The position numbers and the translations under genes are program-made. Source: Paraburkholderia ginsengisoli NBRC 100965 (lineage in GTDB: Bacteria; Pseudomonadota; Gammaproteobacteria; Burkholderiales; Burkholderiaceae). From it: a DNA stretch of 64,000 nt. Position 1 is the stretch's first letter, and every line of letters starts with the position of its first letter. The stretch spans positions 1 to 64,000 of the forward strand of contig NZ_BBJF01000017.1 of NCBI RefSeq assembly GCF_000739735.1. Direction: 5' to 3'. Shown here in pieces: positions 7,741 through 15,841 of the stretch. The notes under the pieces were generated by a model that searched no databases, had not been told where the DNA came from, and saw only the letters and a program-made list of their open reading frames with translations.

Positions 7741-10196
7741 TACACCTCCTGCGTACACACCTCGGCCTCGATCCAAGGGGCGGGCTGCCCCAAGTAGTAA
7801 CCCTGCGCGCAATCCACACCCAGTCGGCGCAGCGCCTCCAAAACTTCTGCGCTCCCCACGTACTCGGCAATCGTCTTGCACTTCATCGCGTGTCCCATAT
7901 CGTTGATTGCGGCAACGATGTCGCAACTGACAGCGTCATGACTGATGTCCCTGACGAAGCTCCCATCGATCTTCAGATATTCAACCGGCAATTGCTTCAG
8001 ATAGCCGAAAGAGGACATCCCGGCACCGAAGTCGTCCAGCGCGAAGCGGCAGCCCATTCTGGTTAGCTCACGCATGAAACGGACGGCGGGAGTGAGATTG
8101 GCAATCGCCGCTGTCTCCGTAATCTCAAAGCAGATGAGACTTGGCGCAACACCTGTACGGACGAACTGCTCACGGACGAAATCAAGGAAGCGTTCATCCC
8201 CGATCGACGAACCCGACAGATTGATGCCGTATTGAGCGAAGTACGGCGTCTCGATGCGAGACAACCGTTCCAGCGCCGTCCGAATCACCCAGCGGTCGAT
8301 CGCCGGCATGAGCCCGTACCGCTCCGCCGCGGGAATGAAGAGGCCCGGCGCCACCACGCCGCCTCCAGAGCTTCTCGCATTCATCCGTAACAGGAGTTCC
8401 GCGTGATATCCACGCGGGGCGCCGAGCGAACTCGCTTCGTTGATCTCCACAATCGGCTGGACGTAAAGGCAGAACTCATCGGCCTCCATCGCCTGTTTGA
8501 CTCGTCGACCCCACGAGGCTTCGTCCACGTAGTGCAGCAATTCGCTATCGCACAGGTCCGCCAGTTGCACCCGGTTGCGACCTCTCTCCTTCGCCATGTA
8601 GCAAGCGACGTCGGCTAGTCTGAGCGCCTGTTCCACGGTCATGCCGCCGTCAATATCCACAATCTTCAACACGCCGACACTGACACTGGTCGTGCACGGC
8701 TGAGCTTCCCACATAAATACGAATTCATTCAGGCAGGTCCGGAGTTCTTCTGTGACCCGCTCGATGTCCGACGAGCAATAGTTCTGCAACAACACGCCGA
8801 ATTCATCACCCCCAAATCGTGCGAGGGTGTCGTTGGCGCGCAGGCACTGCTGGAACCGTTTCGCCACTTCGCGGAGCATCGAATCTCCCGCCGCGTGCCC
8901 ACAGGTATCGTTGACAACCCTGAAGCGATCGAGATCAAGAAATAGCAGCGCCGACGTTTCCTTCGCCAGCGGATCTTCGCGGGGCGTCTGAAGCGCGACA
9001 CGCAGGCGGCGCTCGAACTCAGCGCGATTCACGAGCCCGGTCAATGCATCGTGCAACGCCTGCCACGCGACGTTCTCGCGGTATTCGCGCTCTCGTGTCA
9101 TGTTGCGAAGTATGAGGACGTAGCCATTCGTATCCGAGTCACTGGCATCGTCACTAATCGGCGACGTCACTGCCTGTACGAATATCTCCTTACCGTCACC
9201 ACGCAGAAGCAGCATGTCTGCGGCTAAGCCGGCCTCACCCGGCTCGGTCAATTTGTTCGATACAGGGTTGACCGGCTCCCGGCTCCCTTCGTGCACCAGC
9301 CGAAGTGTCTCGTGCAAGCGCTTGCCGACACAATCAGCCGCAGGACGGCCCGATATCCGTTCGGCCGCGGCATTGATGAATTCAACATAGCCCGACGATC
9401 CTGTGACGATCACCGCCTCGCCTATCGAGCCAAGCGTCGCCTTCGCTCGCGCCTCACTTTCACGAAGCGCAATCTCAATCTGCCTACGCTCCAATATCGA
9501 ACGTCTCACGTGTAACGTGGACAGAAGCATCAGCAGGATCGAAGCGTAAAGATCGGTGGCCAACAGGAGCGTGGCCGTTCTACGAAATGCCGCACTGATC
9601 ACATCCGAAAACTTGCTCGCGAGCGGTCGGATCTCGACGTTGATCTGCCAAATCCGTTGTTTCAGATAGTCCGTCACGCCGCCCACTTGCGTCCCGCTCT
9701 GCAACTTTTCGCGCAAAGTCCGCACTATCTGGTCAAGCTGCTCCAGTTCCAAATCGCCCCGCGACCAGTAGCTCATTGCTTCACTAAAGTAGCCGGTATG
9801 GCGAAAGATTCTCGAAACCCAGATTACGTCGCCGACATCCTCCGGCGCTATTCCACTGTCAATCAGTGCGGTACGCGCAAACGCCGGATCGGGCGCACCT
9901 CGCGCAAACTCCAGTCGGACGCTTCTTAGCTTGCGCAAATTGTCGGCGGTGGCGAGATACTGTTTGTATGCATCTTCGCTGCCGGTCTCCGCATAGACTT
10001 GCGCGTAAAAAATTGCGTCTTTCTGCTCCTTCGACCACAGACTCTCACCAACAATATAAGTACGAGCGGAAGACATGACCCGGATGCTGACCGTGGCAAG
10101 AATCAACACGGCAAGTACAGCGAGGAGGAATGGTCCTGTGATCCGCAACAGTTGCGCGTTCAGGTATTTCGACGGGTTTTTCAAGACACTATCCAT
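7740..10196 (-). CDS. Membrane PAS-GGDEF-EAL c-di-GMP turnover protein
   Basis: 818 residues from the ATG at 10196; a TTG two codons earlier is also open. TM helix about 21-41, periplasmic sensor region to about 205, second TM about 210-230. Then a PAS domain (about 255-370), GGDEF (motif RFGGDEFGVLL, with RAND as an RxxD inhibitory site five residues earlier) and EAL (about 560-815). In the EAL domain the signature reads AELLLRM, with EITETA, ALDDFGAGMSSF, YLKIDGSFVRD and QGYYLGQP intact, so phosphodiesterase activity is plausible. Both catalytic halves look usable; the net direction cannot be told. It heads a two-gene unit with the diiron protein. Confidence 0.92.
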   Translation of the reverse strand: MDSVLKNPSKYLNAQLLRITGPFLLAVLAVLILATVSIRVMSSARTYIVGESLWSKEQKDAIFYAQVYAETGSEDAYKQYLATADNLRKLRSVRLEFARGAPDPAFARTALIDSGIAPEDVGDVIWVSRIFRHTGYFSEAMSYWSRGDLELEQLDQIVRTLREKLQSGTQVGGVTDYLKQRIWQINVEIRPLASKFSDVISAAFRRTATLLLATDLYASILLMLLSTLHVRRSILERRQIEIALRESEARAKATLGSIGEAVIVTGSSGYVEFINAAAERISGRPAADCVGKRLHETLRLVHEGSREPVNPVSNKLTEPGEAGLAADMLLLRGDGKEIFVQAVTSPISDDASDSDTNGYVLILRNMTREREYRENVAWQALHDALTGLVNRAEFERRLRVALQTPREDPLAKETSALLFLDLDRFRVVNDTCGHAAGDSMLREVAKRFQQCLRANDTLARFGGDEFGVLLQNYCSSDIERVTEELRTCLNEFVFMWEAQPCTTSVSVGVLKIVDIDGGMTVEQALRLADVACYMAKERGRNRVQLADLCDSELLHYVDEASWGRRVKQAMEADEFCLYVQPIVEINEASSLGAPRGYHAELLLRMNARSSGGGVVAPGLFIPAAERYGLMPAIDRWVIRTALERLSRIETPYFAQYGINLSGSSIGDERFLDFVREQFVRTGVAPSLICFEITETAAIANLTPAVRFMRELTRMGCRFALDDFGAGMSSFGYLKQLPVEYLKIDGSFVRDISHDAVSCDIVAAINDMGHAMKCKTIAEYVGSAEVLEALRRLGVDCAQGYYLGQPAPWIEAEVCTQEV

Positions 10197-10580
10197 AGGC
10201 AATCATCGATGCGCGCAAAAAGTGTCAGCTAATTAGAATTATGATGAAAGGGCTAGTGCTTTTTGGATAGAAAAAAAGCAATGCAGCGATGAAGCATAGT
10301 CGACGGCATCGTTAGCAGTGAAATGTCACACGCCGGATATCATATCTACCGATCCCGATCCCGTTCGCGATCTCTACTCTTGCCGCTTTTCTCTACGTTA
10401 TCCGAACTATTCAGACTACATGGTCAGTCTATCCGGACGTATCTGAACAATACATTCAATTGACAATATTTTAATTTCTTCGCACTGTTTTCACATCACA
10501 ACGCACCGTTATTCCGGACTTCTCGAGCCCGCCGGTCGCGCTACTTTTCGGGCAGGCACTTCGCCGCCTCTCACCGATAA
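10197..10580. other. Intergenic region between yfiB and the GGDEF-EAL gene
   Basis: 384 bases, AT-richer than its surroundings. TGCTTTTT (10257-10264) and AAAAAGCA (10273-10280) form an inverted repeat about 60 bases upstream of the GGDEF-EAL start. It may be a regulator site or a terminator-like hairpin. Two imperfect copies of a TATCCG(A/G)AC-type word occur near 10400-10440. No gene seen. Confidence 0.4.
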
Positions 10581-11102
10581 CTATTCCGATGAAACGACCA
10601 CCGCGACCCGTCTGTTCTGGCTCCGACCGGACTTTGTGCCGTTATCCGCCACTGGACTCGACTCGCCATAACCACGCGTCCGAATGTTCTTGGCGGGGAT
10701 GCCAATGTCCACCAATAGATGCGCGACGGTCTTTGCGCGACGCACTGACAATTGCTGGTTATAGTTCGCGCCGCCGTCTGCATCGGTGTAACCATTCACG
10801 CAGATATGCTCGACGTTCATCGCGATCAGCACGTAACCAACGCGTTCGAGCGCGTGCCGGGCTTCCGGTCCTAAAGTCGCCTCGCCGCTGGCAAAGAGCA
10901 ATCGGTCTGCCCCGTCGAACTCCATCGCGTTACCGTCGGCCATCCGGCTGAATCCCGTGCGCTCGAGTGCAGCCACTTGGGTGTCGGTAAAATGGTGCGC
11001 GGGGTGCCACGACTGACAACCTGTCAGCAAAGCCAGCATCGGCGTGAGACTGAAAAAGCCATGCACGGCTCTTTCCGTGATCTTCCTTATAAATTCGCTC
11101 AA
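10581..11102 (-). CDS. yfiB: YfiB-like OmpA-family outer-membrane lipoprotein
   Basis: 173 residues starting with TTG at 11102. This start overlaps the yfiN stop by four bases (TTGA) and has GGAG six bases upstream, so it is preferred over the longer open frame to 11156. Signal peptide with lipobox LLTGC, Cys29 the lipidated residue. The C-terminal OmpA-like peptidoglycan-binding domain holds NGYTDADGGANYNQQLSVRR, with the Asp and Arg that bind diaminopimelate in this family. In the YfiBNR system YfiB sequesters YfiR at the outer membrane and so releases YfiN. Third gene of yfiR-yfiN-yfiB. Confidence 0.9.
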   Translation of the reverse strand: MSEFIRKITERAVHGFFSLTPMLALLTGCQSWHPAHHFTDTQVAALERTGFSRMADGNAMEFDGADRLLFASGEATLGPEARHALERVGYVLIAMNVEHICVNGYTDADGGANYNQQLSVRRAKTVAHLLVDIGIPAKNIRTRGYGESSPVADNGTKSGRSQNRRVAVVVSSE

Positions 11103-12382
11103 GGGCTTCTCCAACCATTTCTGACTTGCACATCCCGGCCGCCGCCAGCGACGCAATAGGTGCCACGCTCGTGCCGCTTGGCTTTATACATCGCAGCGTC
11201 CGCACTACGTAAAAGCGATGCGGCGTCGATTGCATGATCCGGAAAGATCGCAATACCGATACTCAAGGACGCGGTCAGATGTTCTTCTGACGGCAGCGAA
11301 ATCGGCTCCGCAATTCTGAGCCGGATGTTCTCGGCAAGGGCGACCGCGTGCTTTGCTTCCCCCAAGGGTTTCATGACAATCGCGAATTCGTCTCCGCCAA
11401 GCCTAGCGACCAGGTCGCTCTCGCGGACACTCGACTTGAGCCGGGCCGCAATGCCACATAGCACCGCGTCGCCCGCTTCGTGCCCGAGTTCGTCGTTAAC
11501 CGCTTTGAAACGGTCGACGTCGATAAAGAGCACCGCCACCCGCTCGCCGGATTCGAGCCCGCTTCTCAGGCATCGCTGAAGTTGTGCTTCAAAGAAAGCG
11601 CGATTTCTAACGCCGGTCAGAGGATCGTGGCTAGCCTGATGCGCGAGAGAAGCGTTTTCGAGTTCCACCTGCTTCTGCCACGATTCCATTTCGTCGAGCA
11701 GCGCATTGAAGTCGTCTCCCAACCGGTTCAGTTCAAGGATCGCGGTCGGCGCGACACGTTTGTCAAACATGCGCTCGCGTCTCACGGTGTACGCCGTTTG
11801 CGCCAGCTGTTGCAGGGGCAACACGATCTCCGAGCGGGTTCGATGTGAAAGGTAAAGCGCGCCCGCACCGCTTAGCGCGAGACACAGGGCAGCACCGGCA
11901 ATACTCAAGCTCAAAAACTTCAGCAGGTCCTCGCCTGATCCGTACAGCCTGATTTCGCCGACGGGTATGCCATCGTGCACGATGGACCTGATCACAGGCG
12001 CCGGCAGGATAAGCTTCGCAAGCTGCTGTTCGGCCAGAAACCTCGGGCCAGGTTCGCTACGCATCCATCCGGCGAACAGTTGACCATCGGCTGTCAATAC
12101 CTCCGCCTTCTCGACGCGTTCACGCGATACCACCAGCGTCAGCGAATCGACTGCCGCGCCCTGGTCGTCGAAGACCAATGCGGCTTCCACGGTATAGCTC
12201 GCGGCACGGGCCACAAGTTCGAGGTTGTAGTTGATATACATGCGCAGCATGACCAGGCCCGCGATGATAAACGACACCCCAACGAGCAGAACGGTAATCA
12301 ACGCTACGCTCAGGTGCGCGCGCCTCAGCACAGCGTTGAGCGTCAGTGGCGAGCGCCGGTCGATGGCATCGGGCTTGCTCAT
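11099..12382 (-). CDS. yfiN: YfiN-like membrane diguanylate cyclase
   Basis: 427 residues. N-terminal TM about 27-50, a periplasmic CHASE8-type domain to about 150 (SYTVEAALVFDDQGAA), a second TM (SLSIAGAALCLALSGAGALY), HAMP, then GGDEF with RLGGDEFAIVM and an RESD I-site five residues before. It makes c-di-GMP when not held off by periplasmic YfiR. It overlaps yfiR by four bases (ATGA) and yfiB by four (TTGA), so the operon is tightly coupled. Single GGDEF, no EAL. All catalytic signature residues are present, so activity is expected. Confidence 0.92.
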   Translation of the reverse strand: MSKPDAIDRRSPLTLNAVLRRAHLSVALITVLLVGVSFIIAGLVMLRMYINYNLELVARAASYTVEAALVFDDQGAAVDSLTLVVSRERVEKAEVLTADGQLFAGWMRSEPGPRFLAEQQLAKLILPAPVIRSIVHDGIPVGEIRLYGSGEDLLKFLSLSIAGAALCLALSGAGALYLSHRTRSEIVLPLQQLAQTAYTVRRERMFDKRVAPTAILELNRLGDDFNALLDEMESWQKQVELENASLAHQASHDPLTGVRNRAFFEAQLQRCLRSGLESGERVAVLFIDVDRFKAVNDELGHEAGDAVLCGIAARLKSSVRESDLVARLGGDEFAIVMKPLGEAKHAVALAENIRLRIAEPISLPSEEHLTASLSIGIAIFPDHAIDAASLLRSADAAMYKAKRHERGTYCVAGGGRDVQVRNGWRSP

Positions 12383-12999
12383 GGTTGAACAGGCTTACGA
12401 CGCCCGAGCAACAATACGTTCGGGCTGATTCTTATCCCGCTACGGGAAATCGCATCGAGATTCACTTTCAGCGAAAAGCGATTGCCGAGTGCGCGCAGAG
12501 AGAACATCGCACCGTCGGTACAATCTTCGCCCTGCTCTTCAATGGTCAGAATCTGCAACCGCTGTGAACCGGTCAACAGGTTCTTACGCGCCTCGCCCGG
12601 AAGCGCGCCGATATAGACCACATCACAGCTCGACAACGACGGCTCGCCACGCATCTCGAGATCCCGCATTTGCACGGGCCGACCGGCGACGACATTCGCC
12701 TGGACAGACATATCACGCAGATACGCCGTACCTCCCGCTACGCACAGTCGATACACCTCGGGCTGAACTGGCCAATGAGCGTAGCTGATAATGTCCAGCA
12801 CCGCGCGCGCAATGTTCGCGGGCGCGTCGATATCGCCGGGACTCAGGCGCTCCGCGAAGGCGGATTCCACCGGCATTAGCACGCATAAAACCGCGCCACA
12901 TATACCGATGAAGGTCAGGAAATTTTCACAAAACCTCTGTCCCGACTTTAACTGATGTACGACGGTGTTCAGTGCTCTCTCTGTCACGATATGAGGCAT
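12379..12999 (-). CDS. yfiR: YfiR family periplasmic repressor of YfiN
   Basis: 206 residues with a signal segment about 25-49 (FLTFIGICGAVLCVLMPVES, cleavage near AFA). The mature part has family features: YAHWPVQPEVYRLCVAGG, SSCDVVYIG, ILTIEEQGEDC and ISPNVLLLGRR. Cysteines C86, C125 and C160 keep the spacing of Pseudomonas YfiR C71, C110 and C145 as I recall it, but the partner of the second disulfide (C152) is Ser167 here. First gene of the operon. Role by family: binds the YfiN periplasmic domain and inhibits it; redox or envelope stress lifts this through YfiB. The start could be later than 12999. Confidence 0.88.
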   Translation of the reverse strand: MPHIVTERALNTVVHQLKSGQRFCENFLTFIGICGAVLCVLMPVESAFAERLSPGDIDAPANIARAVLDIISYAHWPVQPEVYRLCVAGGTAYLRDMSVQANVVAGRPVQMRDLEMRGEPSLSSCDVVYIGALPGEARKNLLTGSQRLQILTIEEQGEDCTDGAMFSLRALGNRFSLKVNLDAISRSGIRISPNVLLLGRRKPVQP

Positions 13000-13357
13000 C
13001 CGCGCCTATTTCTTCTGTACCTGATTCTCTGCGCGGCCACGAGTCATTGCTGCACTCATCCCATGGCCAAGCCCATCACATTCGACTTCAAGACTAACGG
13101 CTTTCTCGCCGTACAAAGTCATACATTGTCAAACCGAACCTGTCGCTACGTGATGTCTGTCGGAAAGTACTCTTGACCAATTGTTGGCACTCCGACTTTT
13201 AACCGGATGCGACGCTACGGTAAGGTCTCGTACATAGCAACAGGACCTATGCACGGATAATCTGGCGACAGAAGCGTGGTCCCCTCTCGCGGGCTCACTG
13301 CGCAATCTCTGCCAGGTGAAAGTTTGGCTGGCGATCAAACTCGAAAGGAATCACGTT
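13000..13357. other. Divergent promoter region, yfiR / glycosyltransferase
   Basis: 358 bases between divergent genes. A TTGACC word with a T/A-rich box 17-18 bases on (about 13175-13205) could be a rightward promoter for the glycosyltransferase. No gene and no clear palindrome seen. Confidence 0.35.
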
Positions 13358-14665
13358 TTGAAAGTAGCGATCGTTCACGACTGGCTGGTTGTCAACGGAG
13401 GGGCGGAGCGCGTGCTCGCGCAGATGATCGACTGCTTTCCGCAGGCCGACGTCTTCAGCCTCGTCGATTTTCTCGAGGACCGCTCCTGCTTGCGCGGACG
13501 CCCGGTTAAAACGTCCTTCATCCAGAAGTTGCCGCGTGCGAAAACAAAATATCGCGCGTATCTGCCGCTATTTCCGCTCGCCATCGAGCAATTCGATCTG
13601 TCGGATTACGACGTCATCCTTTCGAGCTCGTACGCTGTCGCGAAGGGCGTACTCAACGGACCGGACCAACTGCATGTGAGCTACGTGCACTCACCGGTGC
13701 GTTACGCGTGGGACTTGCAGCATCAGTATCTGAACGAGGCGGGGTTGGCGCGTGGCTTCAAATCGCTGCTCGCGCGCACGCTGCTGCACTACATCCGCAA
13801 CTGGGACGCGCGCTCCGCGAACGGTGTGGATTTGATCGCGGCGAATTCGCGCTTCATCGCCCGGCGCATCCGGAAGGTGTACCGACGCGAATCGACGGTG
13901 ATCTATCCGCCCGTCGACGTCGATCACCTGAACCTGTGCACAGTGAAGGACGACTTCTATCTGACCGCTTCGCGCATGGTGCCGTACAAGCGTATCGACA
14001 TGATCGTCGAAGCGTTCTCCCGCACACCGGAACGCAAGCTCGTGGTGATCGGAGACGGCCCGGACATGGCGAAGATCCGTGCACTGGCCGGGCCCAATGT
14101 CACGCTGCTCGGATATCAGCCATTCGATGTGCTGCACGATCATCTGCAGCGAGCCAAAGGATTCGTCTTTGCCGCAGAGGAAGACTTTGGCATCTCGCCC
14201 GTCGAGGCTCAGGCGTGCGGAACGCCGGTGATCGCGTATGGCAAGGGCGGCGTGTGCGAATCGGTCAGGGTCGCGCCCCATCCGCGTCCGACGGGGATGT
14301 TCTTCGACACACAAACGCCCGAGGCGCTGCTCGCGACGTTGGCGCTCTTCGAAACGATGCCGTCAGGTACATTCGATGCCAATGCCTGTCGCACGAACGC
14401 GGAACGCTTCGGCGCCGAGCGGTTTCGCAGCGCGCTTTTGCAATTAGTTGAAGACGGCCATCGCGAACTGCACGCGCAATTGACCATGCCTGTGGATGAA
14501 GACGGCTCGCTATCGGTGCCGGAACACGAAAGCGTCTCGTCGACACCGTCACTTACCGAGACTGCCGGCGTGACCAACTTCCTGCTCGGCAACGATGAAA
14601 ACGCAGAGGCAGAAGACCATAGCCGTGGCCTGCGCAGCGAAGCTGAACTGGTACGGGCGCTTTGA
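13358..14665 (+). CDS. GT4-family glycosyltransferase (exopolysaccharide)
   Basis: 435 residues starting with TTG at 13358. AAGGA lies eight bases upstream and the product begins with the conserved LKVAIVHDWLVVNGGAERVL. The ORF is open to 13316, but that lead has no homology features. GT-B fold. The C-terminal EX7E-type donor site reads EEDFGISPVEAQACGTPVIA, with VVIGDGPDM before it. Members of this subgroup transfer mannose or related sugars from nucleotide sugars onto lipid-linked repeat units. The manC gene downstream fits a GDP-mannose donor. The about 60-residue Ser/Glu-rich C-terminal tail is unconserved-looking. Confidence 0.88.
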   Translation: MKVAIVHDWLVVNGGAERVLAQMIDCFPQADVFSLVDFLEDRSCLRGRPVKTSFIQKLPRAKTKYRAYLPLFPLAIEQFDLSDYDVILSSSYAVAKGVLNGPDQLHVSYVHSPVRYAWDLQHQYLNEAGLARGFKSLLARTLLHYIRNWDARSANGVDLIAANSRFIARRIRKVYRRESTVIYPPVDVDHLNLCTVKDDFYLTASRMVPYKRIDMIVEAFSRTPERKLVVIGDGPDMAKIRALAGPNVTLLGYQPFDVLHDHLQRAKGFVFAAEEDFGISPVEAQACGTPVIAYGKGGVCESVRVAPHPRPTGMFFDTQTPEALLATLALFETMPSGTFDANACRTNAERFGAERFRSALLQLVEDGHRELHAQLTMPVDEDGSLSVPEHESVSSTPSLTETAGVTNFLLGNDENAEAEDHSRGLRSEAELVRAL

Positions 14666-15217
14666 TTGCGCACGCTCCAGCTAGCCGGCCATGCAGTTTC
14701 TTTCTCTCCTCTGCGACTTTGGCAGTTGCACAGCGCCAGCGCCTGGACCATCCGTTGGTACGCCACACGGCACCGTGATAATTTTATCGCGCTTATCGTC
14801 ATCCCCCTGTCGTGTCATGGCCCCGTCGCGCAGCTTGGTGCGTGGACCTTCGACATCGCACAGAAAGTGGCCGAATTGGCCGCCACGTAAGGCAACGAGC
14901 CGCGTTGACCCACATCCTCTTTAGCCCGATTTCAGACGTCATCGACGCAACGATAACGGCGCGATTCCACTGCCGCTTTTTTCGTCCGCTTCGCATAAGT
15001 CATGCTGCTGACAGCAAGCATCCCCGATAGCACGACACTTTGGACAACGATCCAATTCGAACGAATCGCCGATCGGTATTCTGTCGAACAGAGACCCAAA
15101 GTCGTGCTCGTTAATATCATCTCCCTATGAAGAGGCTGTGCTTCGCATCGCGACCTCGCAAGGGATTGCGAATTGCGGACCGGCTTATTCGACCGGCAAT
15201 CGAACGAGGTACACATC
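14666..15217. other. Gene-free interval between glycosyltransferase and GNAT genes
   Basis: 552 bases. A minus-strand ORF of about 62 codons ending at 14932 contains a hydrophobic stretch, but it lacks a well-placed ribosome binding site and is not called. CACGG/CCGTG around 14768-14779 is a short inverted repeat followed by ATTTTA, a weak terminator candidate. Confidence 0.35.
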
Positions 15218-15841
15218 ATGGACTGGAAATGCTGCGAATTCGGTCAATTGAGTTCAGCGGAGATCTATCAGATTCTGCGCGCGCGCAACGCTATCCTGGT
15301 CGTCGAGGATGCTCACATGCATCAGGACATCGACGGCAAGGACGCTAGCGCCGTGCACGTCTTCGCTGTCGACACGGTCGGCGGCGAATCACTGGTCGTG
15401 GCCTATGCGCGTCTGCGTCCCGGCGACGAAGTCGACCCGGAAGCGATGATCGACAAGTCGCTAACGCACACCACGCGCCGTGACGACGACACCGCCGACC
15501 GGTTGATCGAGCGCACGCTGGCAGCCGCTCATGAGCGCTGGCCACAAGCGCCGGTGAGAACCCACTCGCCCGTTCATCGCGAGACGTTCTATAAGCGCTT
15601 CGGCTTTCGCAAGGCCGACGGACCATTCCTGCAACACGGCATGCCCTTTATCGGCATGATCCGCCCTGCCACCGACACACAGAAGTCGTTCAACAACCCG
15701 TCGGGTAAGAACCGCGCTTCGCCAGAACGCAGCGCAGAAGCGGCCGCACAGACAGCCGAATCCGAACACGCGGCGCGGCGCGCAGAAGGCAAGCCCAGCC
15801 TGTCGTCCCGCTTCAACACCATCCCCGGAGTTAGTCAATGA
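15218..15841 (+). CDS. GNAT-family acetyltransferase, ElaA-like
   Basis: 207 residues from the ATG at 15218, with GAGG eight bases upstream. The GNAT fold includes EIYQILRARNAILVVED at the start and ETFYKRFGFRKADGPFLQHG near the end, typical of ElaA-type proteins. After about residue 155 there is a polar Ala/Glu/Arg-rich tail not usual for ElaA. The stop overlaps the manC start by four bases (ATGA), so the two are coupled. The substrate is unknown. Acetylation of a sugar precursor or of a protein linked to exopolysaccharide synthesis is possible but not shown. Confidence 0.82.
   Translation: MDWKCCEFGQLSSAEIYQILRARNAILVVEDAHMHQDIDGKDASAVHVFAVDTVGGESLVVAYARLRPGDEVDPEAMIDKSLTHTTRRDDDTADRLIERTLAAAHERWPQAPVRTHSPVHRETFYKRFGFRKADGPFLQHGMPFIGMIRPATDTQKSFNNPSGKNRASPERSAEAAAQTAESEHAARRAEGKPSLSSRFNTIPGVSQ

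Noticed and set aside
13186-13205. TTGGCAC word as a possible sigma-54 -24 element
   Set aside because: The bases at the -12 position do not give GC at the needed spacing.
14932-15117. Small minus-strand ORF with one hydrophobic stretch
   Set aside because: SD-like GGGAG sits directly on the ATG with no spacing, and there is no family match; too weak to call a gene.
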